Source: Armigeres subalbatus
Lineage: Eukaryota > Arthropoda > Insecta > Diptera > Culicidae
Length of the DNA: 64,000 nt
Direction of reading: 5' to 3'
Assembly: GCF_024139115.2 (NCBI RefSeq)
Contig: NC_085140.1
Span: 100,638,988 to 100,702,987 of the forward strand
Shown: one piece after another, positions 23,680-34,093 of the stretch
Numbering within the stretch: position 1 is the first letter of the stretch
Layout of the letters: every line of letters begins with the position of its first letter
Notes under the pieces: model-generated
Told to the model about the DNA's origin: nothing
What the model saw: only the letters and a program-made list of their open reading frames with translations
The model's database searches: none
Made by a program: the position numbers and the translations under genes

Positions 23680-23722
23680 TCTTTAATGGTCTTTTCATTC
23701 ATTTCATTTATTTAGTTAACAT

Positions 23723-25666
23723 CTAAACAGATAACACTGAATCAACAATTTGACGCCACAATACACGGTTCGAGGCCGCATCTCTCCATCCTCGGATACG
23801 CCCCACGCTCGCCAAGTCGTTTTGCACCTGGTCTGCCCATATCGCTCGCTGCGCTCCACGCCGTCTCGTACCTGCCGGATCGGAAGCGAACACCATCTTT
23901 GCAGGGTTGCTGTCCGGCATTCTTGCAACATGTCCTGCCCATCGTACCCTTCCGGCTTTAGCTACCTTCTGGATACTGGGTTCGCCGTAGAGTTGGGCGA
24001 GCTCATGGTTCATTCTTCGCCGCCACACACCGTCTTCTTGCACACCGCCAAAGATGGTCCTAAGCACCCGTCTCTCGAATACTCCGAGTGCTTGCAAGTC
24101 CTCCTCGAGCATTGTCCATGTTTCATGTCCGTAGAGGACAACCGGTCTTATAAGCGTCTTGTACATGACACATTTAATGCGGTGGCGAATCTTTTTCGAC
24201 CGCAGTTTCTTCTGGAGCCCGTAGTAGGCCCGACTTCCACAGATGATGCGCCTTCGTATTTCTCGACTAACGTTGTTGTCAGCCGTTAGCAAGGATCCGA
24301 GGTAGACGAATTCCTCGACCACCTCGAAGGTATCCCCGTCTATCGTAACACTGCTTCCCAGGCGGGCCCTGTCGCGCTCGGTTCCGCCCACAAGCATATA
24401 CTTTGTCTTTGACGCATTCACCACCAGTCCAACTTTTATTGCTTCACGTTTCAGGCGGGTGTACAGTTCTGCCACCTTTGCAAATGTTCGGCCGACAATG
24501 TCCATGTCATCCGCGAAGCAAATAAATTGACTGGATCTGTTGAAAATCGTACCCCGGCTGTTACACCCGGCTCTCCGCATGACACCTTCTAGCGCAATGT
24601 TGAACAACAGGCACGAAAGTCCATCACCTTGTCTTAGTCCCCGGCGCGATTCGAACGAACTGGAGTGTTCGCCCGAAATCTTCACACAGTTTTGCACACC
24701 ATCCACCGTTGCTTTGATCAGTCTGGTAAGCTTCCCAGGGAAGCTGTTCTCGTCCATAATTTTCCATAGCTCTACGCGGTCTATACTGTCGTATGCCGCC
24801 TTGAAATCAACGAACAGATGGTGCGTTGGGACCTGTTATTCACGGCATTCTTGAAGGATTTGCCGTACAGTAAAGATCTGGTCCGTTGTCGAGCGGCCGT
24901 CAACAAAGCCGGCTTGATAACTTTCCACGAACTCGTTCACTAATGGTGACAGACGACGGAAGATGATCTGGGATATCACTTTGTAGGCGGCATTAAGGAT
25001 GGTGATCGCTCGAAAGTTCTCACACTCCAGTTTGTCGCCTTTCTTGTAGATGGGGCATATAACCCATTCCTTCCACTCCTCCGGTAGCTGTTCGGTTTCC
25101 CAGATTCTGACTATCAGTTTGTGCAGGCAAGTGGCCAGCTTTTCCGGGCCCATCTTGATGAGCTCAGCTCCGATACCATCCTTACCAGCTGCTTTATTGG
25201 TCTTTAGCTGTTGGATGGCATCCTTAACTTCCCTCAAGGTGGGGGCTGGTTGGCTTCCATCGTCCGCTGAACTGACGTAGTCATCTCCTCCGCTGCCTTG
25301 ACTTTAACTGCCTGTACTCTCAGCGCCATTCAGATGTTCCTCGTAGTGCTGCTTCCACCTTTCGATCACCACACGTTCGTCCGTCAAGATGCTCCCATCC
25401 TTATCCCGGCACATTTCGGCTCGCGGCACGAAGCCTTTGCGGGATGCGTTGAGCTTCTGATAGAACTTGCGTGTATCTTGAGAACGGCACAGCTGTTCCA
25501 TCTCCTCGCACTCCGCTTCTTCCAGGCGGCGTTTCTTCTCCTGAAAAAGGCGGGTCTGCTGTCTCCGCTTCCGTCTATGACGTTCCACGTTCTGCCGAGT
25601 ACCTTGCTGCAGCGCGACCGCCCGCGCTGCGTCCTTCTCCTCCAGAATCTGTCTGCACTCTTCGTC
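23723..25666 (-). pseudogene. Reverse transcriptase of RTE-like copy C
   Basis: One continuous frame except for two nonsense codons: TAA at 25304 (the homologous position in 55-kb DNA reads GAA) and TAA at 24836 (the 55-kb copy has TAC). RT blocks run in order: KDGIGAELIKMG, EEWKEWVICPIYKKGDKLEC, motif A LFVDFKAAYDSID, RGLRQGDGLSC and catalytic FADDMD. The C-terminal region has VLYGHETWTM and RVRWAGHVARMPDSNPAK, typical of RTE-type elements. Only two stops suggest recent loss of activity. Confidence 0.85.
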
Positions 25667-25677
25667 GAACCAATCGT

Positions 25678-25738
25678 AGAGTGAAGAACTTAAAAATTTA
25701 AAAATTCACATAAATAAAGGAAAAAAAAAAAAAAAAAA
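25678..25738 (+). mobile_element. 61-bp polyadenylated insertion inside RTE copy C
   Basis: The 11-bp sequence GAACCAATCGT flanks it on both sides (25667-25677 and 25739-25749). The insert contains AATAAA (25713-25718) and then 18 A residues. That is the form of a very short 3' end of an mRNA or element RNA copied by LINE machinery, here in the orientation opposite to its host. Confidence 0.85.
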
Positions 25739-25749
25739 GAACCAATCGT

Positions 25750-26740
25750 TCCGTCGACTTCGACCCATATACCCGACGTTGTTCTCCGCTGCGTCGTTAA
25801 TGGCTGCTTTGACTGTATTCCAGCAGTCCTCAAGAGGGGCCCCATCGAGCTCACCCTCTTCCGGCAACGCTGCCTCGAGATGCTGCGCGTATGCAGTGGC
25901 GACATCAGGTTGCTTCAGTCGCTCTAGGTCGTACCGCGGCAGTCGTCGGTACCGAACATTGTTGATGACGGATAGTTTTGGGCGAAGTTTAACCATCACC
26001 AGATAGTGGTCAGAGTCGATGTTAGCGCCACGATATGTCCTGACGTCGATAATGTCGGAGAAGTGCCGTCCATCAATCAGAACGTGGTCGATTTGTGATT
26101 CTGTCTGCAGTGGTGATCTCCAGGTGTACCGATACGGGAGGCTGTGTTGGAAGTAGGTGCTGCGAATGGCCATATTCTTGGAGGCGGCGAAATCAATTAG
26201 TCGTAGGCCGTTTTCGTTCGTCAGCCGGTGAGCGCTGAACTTTCCAATAGTCGGTCTAAACTCCTCCTCTTGGCCAACCTGAGCGTTCAAATCTCCTATG
26301 ATGATTTTGACGTCGTGGCTTGGGCAGCTGTCGTACTCACGTTCCAGCTGCGCGTAGAATGCGTCCTTTTCATCATCAGTGCTTCCGGAGTGTGGGCTAT
26401 GGACGTTGATTATGCTGAAGTTGAAGAACCGGCCTTTGATCCTCAACCTGCACATTCTTTCATTGATCGGCCACCACCCGATCACGCGCCTTTGCATATC
26501 GCCCATCACTATGAAAGCTGTTCCCAGCTCGTGTGTATTGCCGCAGCTCTGGTAGATGGTATGATTACCTCTAAACGTTCGCACCATTGATCCCTTCCAA
26601 CAAACCTCCTGCAGCGCTACGATGCCGAATCGGCGAGTATGCGTGTGCTCCCGATGAAGTTGAGAGATTTACAGTTCCACGAACCGAGTTTCCAATCGCT
26701 AGTCCCTTTTCGTCGCAGTGGTCTTCGCCGATGGTTCCGG
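25750..26740 (-). pseudogene. APE-type endonuclease domain of RTE-like copy C
   Basis: Begins about SDWKLGSWNCKSLNF (26710). A frameshift near 26635 interrupts it before FGIVALQEVCWKGS. The open part then contains FFNFSIINVHSPHSG, KIIIGDLNAQVG and the terminal DSDHYLVMVK, which carry the conserved GD-N and SDH catalytic residues. The linker to RT (RSRRNDW) is split by a 61-bp polyadenylated insertion. It would nick genomic DNA to prime reverse transcription. Confidence 0.8.
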
Positions 26741-27234
26741 TCCGTACTCTCTTGTTGATTATTCGTTGCTTATGATTTTTTAAAGGCTGGCTTGCAGGGC
26801 CTGACACCAAACCCCCTAAATTTCCGGAGGACCATTCCTCCTTACTTCCGGTGGACCATGGTGCACAGTTTCACTTAGAGTCCCTCGCTGGCACTCGGAC
26901 GATGGTCAGCCGCCCCTAACATGGAGAACAGACGCTGTTGTGGGCCGATCCTGACATGGAGAACAGACGCTCAATAAGATTTGCACCTCCGGAGAGGAGC
27001 AAACCACCCCTTCCCTGTCAGCATACGACCATAGTTCCCACCGGGGTTGGTTACCCGATCTTCCCTAAGGTTGCTCGTATCCCGGCCAGCACCGCGGGGA
27101 GGTAGGGATAGGAGTTGCTGGGTAAGAGGCTAAGGACCGCAGGATGGGGTCTATTTTATTCCTTCAGGTACGCGAAGTACCAGTGGTACGCTTTACCCAG
27201 CATTTGCCGTGCCCAATGGTCTTTAATGGTCTTT

Positions 27235-27488
27235 AATGCAAAAAATATGATTGATCTAAATTGTAACACAATTATATAAGCATAAGCATTGAATACCTAT
27301 TTTGAAGTCAGGGAATAGAATTTGCACAATGAATTAGAATAATACAACGAATCTAAGTTGTATAAATATAACGGAACGCTAAATATACTGTTTTGAGCGT
27401 TACTTGGGACCAAGGATTATTTTTAGCTAAAACAAACAGATTTTCGATATTCAATACATATACCAATCTTATGAAAGTTCTACTTGAG
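27235..27488. other. AT-rich spacer
   Basis: No gene. Contains a GTTACTTGGG motif (27399-27408), the terminus of a MITE family seen elsewhere in the window. Confidence 0.5.
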
Positions 27489-27679
27489 TACACCCAGGTT
27501 TTTTTTATGCGGTTGGTCATTAATTTCTCGGTTAACCTGAACTTTTACAGCTTTTCAAATACCCCCTGAAGTTTCTTTGATTTTTTGTGATTTGTTTGGT
27601 GGGGTTAACTCATTGCTTCATTGACACTGAAGGTCTTAAACGACCAAAACCAAACCGTGCAAAAAAAAAACTGGGTGTA
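27489..27679. repeat. MITE with CACCCAG...CTGGGTG ends and TA duplication
   Basis: Left end TACACCCAGGTTTTTTTTAT pairs with right end AAAAAACTGGGTGTA; the pairing extends to GCGGTTGGT / ACCAAACCGTGC. The outermost TA is probably the target duplication, as for Tc1/mariner-type elements. Confidence 0.8.
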
Positions 27680-27709
27680 ATGAATTCAAGAATGGTAATA
27701 ATAATCTAA

Positions 27710-27715
27710 TTTATT
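27710..27715 (-). promoter_or_regulatory. Poly(A) signal of the two-exon gene
   Basis: AATAAA on the minus strand, about 15 bases after the stop codon at 27731-27733. Confidence 0.5.
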
Positions 27716-27730
27716 CATTAAGGCTGGATT

Positions 27731-28317
27731 TCATACTATCATTAAGTTTGTTGCACTATGTATCCGGTGTGTAATTCGGAATATTGTATACTCAATCCGC
27801 TTAACTGTCGAAGTGAGCATACCGATAGGATTTTCAATGAGCATGTTTCTGATAGGAAAAAAGTTAAAAATTAAAAAAAAATTACCAGCATTTTTAAGTA
27901 TTTGAAATATACACTTGACATTTTGATTTGAGGATGATAAAATTATAGAAAATATATGTTGGGTAGAAAAAAGTACCTGAGTAGTATACGAATAGTATTG
28001 GTCAAATATGAAAGTAAAATCATTTTTGAAGTAAATATATTGCCTTTTCGTTACACCTTGGTGCACGAGAAAGGCAAAAAGGAACAGACTTACCGACGTA
28101 GTTGTTCATACAAAGCAACATCAATTCCGAACCAAACCTTATTCTTTCCGCATATTTTTTGTTCAACGTCAATGTCGTCCCCAATTGACAGGCTCGAGGT
28201 TCCGGTCTCAAGTGCACCTTGTACTTCCAGGTCAATGTGGTTTTGAGAGGGTCTTTCCAAATGGATCATCCTTGCGTATCGCGATGCAATCGTTTGAGGG
28301 AATTCACTTTTTTCCAT
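27731..28317 (-). CDS. Unrecognised two-exon gene, 113-residue protein
   Basis: Exon 1 is 28317-28094 (ATG at 28317; MEKSEFPQTIASRYARMIHL...). It ends in the donor TCG/GTAAGT. Exon 2 is 27848-27731, after the acceptor TTTTTTCCTATCAG. The split codon CG/A joins in frame as ...VALYEQLRR-NMLIENPIGML..., then runs to TGA. Total coding length is 342 nt. An AATAAA follows closely. The protein is soluble-looking: no signal peptide or membrane segment, mixed charge, acidic stretch IGDDIDVEQK. No family is recognised. The 245-base intron contains the hairpin end of an interspersed repeat. Further upstream exons cannot be excluded. Support comes from consensus splice sites, frame agreement and the poly(A) signal. 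Confidence 0.55.
28039..28078 (-). repeat. Hairpin end of the (TG)n-associated repeat, in an intron
   Basis: Minus strand TTGCCTTTCTCGTGCACC and GGTGTAACGAAAAGGCAA fold on each other. Same structure as 8342-8375. Confidence 0.6.
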
Positions 28318-28479
28318 AGCTTGTGCGGGAACATTCTTTAGAATCTTCGGTTGAATACTGGTTTACACTAGTTTTTAGTAAAACACTTTCGCTTATCTTC
28401 AATATTATTTTTTCATAAAATTCATCAGAATTACGACGTGAAAATTTTTAACGTCCTCTACTTGTTGAAACAAAATGTA

Positions 28480-28990
28480 TATAAACAAATTAAACATTCG
28501 ACAGTCGATCTTGAGAAACTTTAGCACTAACATTGAAATCAAATAAATAATAATACAAATTAAACAAAGAACACATAGATCTGATTGGTTCGTTCTGTGC
28601 ATAATCTGTCCTGTGTTGTTGAAGCCAGGGACAGGGACAATATTCATGCCGATTTGAGCGAGAATCCAGAAGAGTTTTGGCATCAAATGTGGCTCTCATA
28701 TCGTTTCGTCTCTTCTGCAGTGTATCCATACCTAATAAACGGGATCAGCTCTCATAAGGTGGCAGATCGTTGGGTGTTTGCCAAGGAAGAAATCTAAGCA
28801 CGTACTTTAAGAACTTTGATTGAATTTTCTCAATTCTTTCGATCTAGACGTTATGAACAGGACTCCATACCACAACTACTGTTTCAAGTATAGACCGAAC
28901 TAAGCTAAAGTAGAGTGACCTTAGGCGGACAGAGTGACCTCTTTGTGATAAAATTGTAACATAATTTGAAAACTTTTTGTTTAAAATACA
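28480..28990 (-). mobile_element. Jockey-like RT C-terminal fragment
   Basis: Minus-strand translation across two frames gives LYFSLVRSILETVVVVWSPV, IERIEKIQSKFLKYVLRFLP, PYESRSRLLGMDTLQKRRND and MCSLFNLYYYLFDFNVS. This is the conserved C-terminal thumb region of Jockey-type RTs. Contains stops; 5'-truncated. Confidence 0.75.
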
Positions 28991-29148
28991 ATCGTGATTC
29001 GCTGATAGGGCCACACCCTCGACCCAACTAACGAAATCGTTTTTTTAGTCGGGTCAACTGACAACCATTTGAAGATGTGTATTTCGACTTGAACATTACA
29101 AATGATGTCCAGTGACGCCAAATCCCGTTTTCAGGGTTTGATATAATT

Positions 29149-29350
29149 TAAAAGATATTTTAGTTACTAGATAAAGATTGTCGCTTCGGTTCTCTTTGTT
29201 CTGCTGTCCGGAACATGTTGGGTACCAAGCTGTCAAATCGTATGGATTTTCCTTCTTTGACATTTAGCTCCCCTATCCTCGCCAGCAAAAGATGTTCAGG
29301 ACAGCGACGACAGCGACAATCTTTATCTGGTAACTAAAATATCTTTTTAT
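29149..29350. repeat. Foldback element, about 200 bp
   Basis: AAAAGATATTTTAGTTACTA and GATAAAGATTGTCGCT (29149-29185) pair with AGCGACAATCTTTATC and TGGTAACTAAAATATCTTTT (29310-29346). CTGCTGTCCGGAACAT also pairs with ATGTTCAGGACAGCG. The loop is about 70 bp. Confidence 0.85.
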
Positions 29351-29399
29351 AATTTTGAAAAAAAAAAAACTGTTGTTCTACAAAATTGTTCGAAATAGT

Positions 29400-30200
29400 A
29401 AGGCCATCATTACGGTGCAACCAAGAAATAGGGTCGGTTGCATGGAGCCGTTGCAAAACAATGTATTAGAATGGATGACGTCTATCGTGTTCCAGCGGCA
29501 AATAATGAATTGGCTGACAGTGGCATCAGTATTGGAAATTCATTTCAAAATTTTGATTTCCGGCGTGCACGGATACAAATTTCATCCATTTGCTTCAAAA
29601 ACATACATGTTTGTTTCCAAAATGGTAACATGTTTGAATCAAACATATTTATTTTTAAAACCAAATTAAATCCCTGTTTGTTTTATACATACACTAGTGG
29701 GCAGCCCCTCGCTCGCTCTTGCAAAAGTAAACAATAACTCGAGTTCAGATCGGATCCGATCGAAAGTCAGGAGAGGAGCAGGAGCAAGAGTGGAATCCTA
29801 TGTTTTCTTGCTTCCAAATTGATGATAAGGATGTTTTTCAGGTACAGAAAGGTAAGTTAATGAAATATGAACGTTTGGAATTGTGAAATCTGGTAGTCAA
29901 ATCCTACCAGAATATGAAAATTGGTAGAATTGATAAGAAAATATTATAAGTGGTCGAACCAAAACAATAATATCCATATTTGCTTCAAACATTTAGCTGG
30001 TTGAAACAATTTGAAATGCACATTCGATTAAAAATAAAAGTTTTCGTTCGCTTCAAATGCAACAATATGTTTGATCCAAACATATTTATTTTTGATGCCA
30101 GAACAAACTGAATTTACGTTTGGATTTATCTAGAATATGTTTGTTTTAACGTAGTTTTTTCTGCGTGTGCGCGGTACGAAAATTCCTCTCCTCTTTGAGT
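29400..30200. other. Unassigned DNA with a repeated segment
   Basis: 29440-29560 (GATGACGTCTATCGTGTTCC...) resembles 31050-31120 (GATGGTGTCTATCGCGTTTT...), so an interspersed repeat is likely. No gene. Confidence 0.4.
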
Positions 30201-30208
30201 GGAATTGT

Positions 30209-30224
30209 GGCCCTGAAAAGGGCC
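30209..30224 (-). promoter_or_regulatory. Histone mRNA 3' stem-loop
   Basis: Minus strand GGCCCTTTTCAGGGCC with 5' AAAAC and 3' ACAAT flanks. This is a perfect 6-bp stem with a TTTC loop, the replication-dependent histone 3' processing signal. It lies about 30 bases after the stop of the H2B-like frame. Confidence 0.8.
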
Positions 30225-30253
30225 GTTTTAAGTGAAGCTACTTCCTGGTTCAT

Positions 30254-30500
30254 TCACTAGGAGAGCTGACTTACGACTAACTCCGAAACGGCGGGCTTGG
30301 CCAGCTCGACACGCACGAAGATGTCGTTTACGAGGTTGTTTATAATGCTCGAAGCCTTTGATGAGACGCCCTTGATAATGTTTCTCTGAGCCTTGCTGCC
30401 GCCGCTCGTAGCAATTATCGTCGCTACCATCGCCCGTTGCAACCATCATTGCTGTTGCCTTCTCCGCAGCCTTTCCACCGCCGGTGATGTCTGGTTGATT
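30254..30500 (-). pseudogene. Histone H2B pseudogene
   Basis: The minus frame contains SKAQRNI (like H2B GKAQKNI), then VSSKASSIINNLVNDIFVR (H2B: VSSKAMSIMNSFVNDIFER), then ELAKPAVSE (H2B: ELAKHAVSE) and a TAG stop. An N-terminal GGGKAAEKA is visible near 30480 in another frame. Two internal segments are missing: the middle helix region between KAQ and VSSK, and the segment between FVR and ELAK. The protein could not form a histone fold. With the intact stem-loop downstream, it is a decayed replication-dependent histone gene, not a retrocopy, because no poly(A) tail is seen. Confidence 0.75.
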
Positions 30501-30599
30501 GCACTGCGATGCAATTGTCCCGCCGATTTTCCAAGAAAACCAGACTACGGCTGGTCAGAATACGTTTGCATGGAGTCCGAGGCCCCGCCCCTTTGGGAG

Positions 30600-31000
30600 C
30601 CGTATCATTGGAATCGGCTTGCTTGCTCCGCCTTTCTTTCGTTCGATGCCAGTGCTTTTGTACATAACCAGGGCCTCTTCTTCTCCTTCTTCTTTTACTT
30701 ATTCAAAGTGCAAATTATAATCGCTTGGCATCATCTTGCTTGCCCCGTCTTTCTTTCATGCAATGCTAGTGCTATCGTGCATAACCAGGGCCTCTTCGTC
30801 TAATTCTTCTTCTCCTTCTTCCTAATCGCTTAGACGGTTGAATACATTCCACTAAAAGAGCGTTATATATTTTTCTATAATCGCTTGGCATCGGCTTGCT
30901 TGCTCCGCCTTTCGTTCGTTCGATGCCAGTGCTTTCGTACATAACCAGGGGCCCTTCTTCTTCTTCTTCTTTTACTTCTTCAAAGTGCAAATTATAATCG
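30600..31000. repeat. Three imperfect tandem units with CTT-rich tracts
   Basis: CGGCTTGCTTGCTCCGCCTT...ATAACCAGGG...CTTCTTCTTC...CAAATTATAATCGCTTGGC-type units start at about 30610, 30728 and 30880. Each contains a polypyrimidine tract (longest 30955-30985). Frames through it (poly-Glu on the minus strand) are not genes. Confidence 0.8.
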
Positions 31001-32690
31001 CTTGGCGTGGCAGCAGCGCATCTCTTCGGAGGGGGATGCTGCGAAAATTGATTCGCATGGATGGTGTCTATCGCGTTTTAGCGGTAACTTATCGAGTAGC
31101 TGACATTGGGGTTAGTAGCAATGAAATGAAATTTTCTCTAGATTCTGCTTCGGTTTTGTCGCTGCATGTGATTGGGAAGGTGCATTACTGAAAACAAATG
31201 GTTTCTTTTCAGAATAATAATTTCACACGAGAGAAGATTGAGCCGAGACGAATATTTTTTAAAGTACAAACCATAAGCTTTGTTGCTGCTTGTGATTGGA
31301 TAGGCGTATTGTGGAAAACAAATTGGTTCTGTAAGGTTCTCTCTATGAAATTATGATGTAACTCTCAGGATGAAACTAGAAATAATCGGTTAACATTTCC
31401 TGAACGATTGCTACGGGAATGAACGGCAAAAATCGACATAGTAGTCGTAATTACAAGGATGACAGTTTTGTTATGAATCACGGACAAGTAATGGCGTTTC
31501 ATGGCAGGTCAGATCTTACAGGTTCTTATCATAACCATCATATTACATGGGAGCCAAACTTCTGAGGCGAATTTTCTTCAAAGTGCAATTCATAATTGCT
31601 TGAGAGCAACAGAACAACGCCGTATTCAAATAAATATGAAAATTGCTAACAGTTGAGTAAATTTTCAATCGAATATCATCTTTAATCCCAGCACCTACTA
31701 ATCTAAGAACCTACAGAGATTTCATCTGGTTCATGAAGCAGTTTCTCTATCTGGATTGTGCTTCGGATCCAACTATAGCGACTACTCTGGGTGGCACATG
31801 TCTCGATCTAACGTCCACAAGGAACGTGGAAAGTGTGGAATGCAGGAGATACTGCACGTACTTCTCCTACCGCCGGCCTATTTTGACGATTCTTGCGATG
31901 TCCCGAGGTAAAACTAATGATTTAGAATTAAACATAGTTCTCTTCATCAGTTATGTTATTTTATTGTAGAACCAATGCCATCCCAGTGAAGTGGATTAAC
32001 GTCACTGATCGTCGTTGTTCCGCTAGCTCATCTGCTAAAATGTTTGATTTCAACCTGAATGACCAATCATTGACATCAGCCGTACAGTCCGTAGCAAAAA
32101 TAGAAAATTCATCCTGAAAATGAAGCTTGAGTATTTGGTAACTAAATTTATATTTGGATCATAATGTATTAAATATGAAACATTCTTTCTGTTTTGTTCT
32201 TTTCTTCTTTTTCTACAGATTCAGCCCAACAGTGCATTGATTGATACAGCCTTTAACATTCATCGGGACCACGGCGTACATCACTTCAAAAGGCTTCAAG
32301 CCAACATAAACAAATGGCCCTTTTCAGGGGCACCAAATATTTATGTAGGAAGTTGTTGTTAAGGTTGTTGTTTACCGAACTTCTGTTTCTTTAATACTGT
32401 GTTTATAGTTATAAACCGAAATGAGTTTATAGTAACAATCGGGGTTTCGCCCATTCATTTCCAGGATATGAGACATGCCGAGGATATTCCAACCCAGATT
32501 GAATTTACAGCCCCATCTTCGAAAATCATCACCAAGGAATATATTCAGAATTTCAAAATAAAATCTTCTACACTTCACGTAATCCTACGGCATGAGCAGG
32601 ACAGGGAGAAACTTCGAGCTACTTCAAGCTCTCATTGGACAGCATTTATGTATGATATTTAGAAGACCGTAGCAAACGTCCGTCTTCCCA
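31001..32690. other. Unassigned DNA, repeat-rich
   Basis: A divergent repeat copy at 31010-31150 pairs with 29440-29560. ATTGAGCCGAGACGAAT near 31231 recurs near 18735. A frame at 32399-32662 (87 codons) has no recognisable domain. A near-match to a histone stem-loop, GGCCCTTTTCAGGGGC, lies at 32316-32331 with one mismatch in the stem. Confidence 0.4.
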
Positions 32691-34093
32691 TATTTTTTTT
32701 CCAACAGGCCGTTCAAAAAATATCCCATTCAAGCGCTCCGTTTCCAATTGGAACTGACACCTGACAGCTGGAACCGAGCTCATTGTGAGAGTGAGTACTT
32801 GCAAACGTTATCAAAACATGTTCCATCTCTGTCAGGTGCCCCTTCTGGCATGCATCAGGAAATGTCCCAAAGCTACAGAGTGAGTGACTCGGAACCAAAA
32901 TGTCCCGAATCTCGCCCTGTTACCAGCGCGCAAGAAAAATCCCTATTCCGTGAGAGTACGGCCGAATCAGAAACACCGATCCGAAGTAGGGAGCATAGTA
33001 GTTAATGCTTCCAGCGCGAGACCACCCTTCATTCGCTACTAGGGAGCGACCCATACATTCTGTTTCGTTTTTTAATCCAGAAGAGTGTGATAAATCGTCT
33101 CGGCGGGGCAGATTGAATACGGATTTTTCGGTGAATAATGTGCGTTGATTGATAACGAGCCAGTGAGTAAACGGCAGAGGGAGCTTCCGAGCGTACGATT
33201 ATGGTAGAATTCCGCACCAAGCTGGTCCAGTAGTGCAGAAAAGCTGGATTTTCCGAGTCGGGATCTGCTCCCGATAGGCAGGGCCTGGCAAGCAATCATC
33301 AAAATCCATCATCATTAGGCCAGTGAAGGAAAAAGTGGAAAAGCCATTCGCCAAATCGACCCGTCGTCACCGTCGAGAGTGAGAGAGCGGTGAGATCAAA
33401 AGAAGATTGGTAGTGAGAGTGCACACAGTGATTTGCGGTGGGCTCGGGTTTGTTCCGCGTATTACCCTCCCAATCGGATCGGATCGCCGGAGAGTGAGTG
33501 TGTGTCATCAAATTGTTGAACGAACGAGAGTCGGAGAGAGAGAGGCAGACTGCAAAATCTCTACGGTTCAAAAGGTGGATATTGGATTTTTATATGTGAA
33601 GTAATATGGAGGATCTGAAAGATGGTGAAACATTTTAGTGAAATGCAGAGTTAGAAACCAATTTATTCGGACGGAAAAGTGCAGTAAAACGACGATACGC
33701 CACGGAAGGACCCGATTTAGGATTAGTGATTGGAGTTGAAGCCTTCTGGGACTAGTGGTGGCAGCCGTGAAGAGTTTGACGATATCTGCCCCAAAGAGGA
33801 GATTGTGCGAAAGTCCCAACAATTGAAAACTGCAGATAATCGATAAATCGGTGTTGAATTTTTTTCCTCTCTCTTTCTGTGACTGTGGCACCAGAATAAA
33901 GTGTGTACGGGAAAAGCGGATCTGTCCGGACGGAAGAAGAACAAGAAGAGGAGAGAAAGTCAGCACCCCTATTTGTCCATAAGCTTTTCGTTCGGGATAG
34001 TTTATTAATTTGCGAAAATATTGCTCGACGGAAAAAGGAGTAAACGATAGTGTTCAGTAGTTGCGAAACCCTCCCTCTTGTGTCTGCGTCAGA
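32691..34093 (+). promoter_or_regulatory. Leader / promoter-proximal region of the first G-beta gene
   Basis: GC-richer, non-repetitive DNA. A strong acceptor (TTTTTTTTTCCAACAG/GCC) ends at 32707, so a 5' UTR exon may start at 32708 and run to the ATG at 34094. Alternatively transcription starts inside this stretch. Many short upstream ATGs are present, none in a long frame. Confidence 0.4.

Larger units (their letters stand above)
23680..27234 (-). mobile_element. Nearly full-length RTE-like non-LTR retrotransposon (copy C)
   Basis: Bounded by a 15-bp target duplication, TCTTTAATGGTCTTT, at 23680-23694 and 27220-27234. The element proper (23695-27219, about 3.5 kb) runs on the minus strand: a 5' UTR to about 26740, then endonuclease and RT in one long frame, ending with an AAATGAAATGAATG-type tail rather than poly(A). 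Length, single ORF and tail fit the RTE clade (JAM1-like elements are known from Aedes); the clade is inferred. Related copies lie at 51168-56359, 51599-54409, 40150-41082 and 61340-63713. Confidence 0.85.

Noticed and set aside
32316..32331. Second histone stem-loop
   Set aside because: One stem mismatch and no histone coding sequence found upstream; kept only as a note.
32399..32662. 87-codon plus-strand frame
   Set aside because: No recognised domain, no splice or poly(A) context that distinguishes it from chance.
34061..34093. In-frame upstream extension of G-beta copy 1 from a TTG
   Set aside because: The family always starts MxELxxLRQEAE; copy 2 starts at the equivalent ATG; no ATG is upstream in frame.
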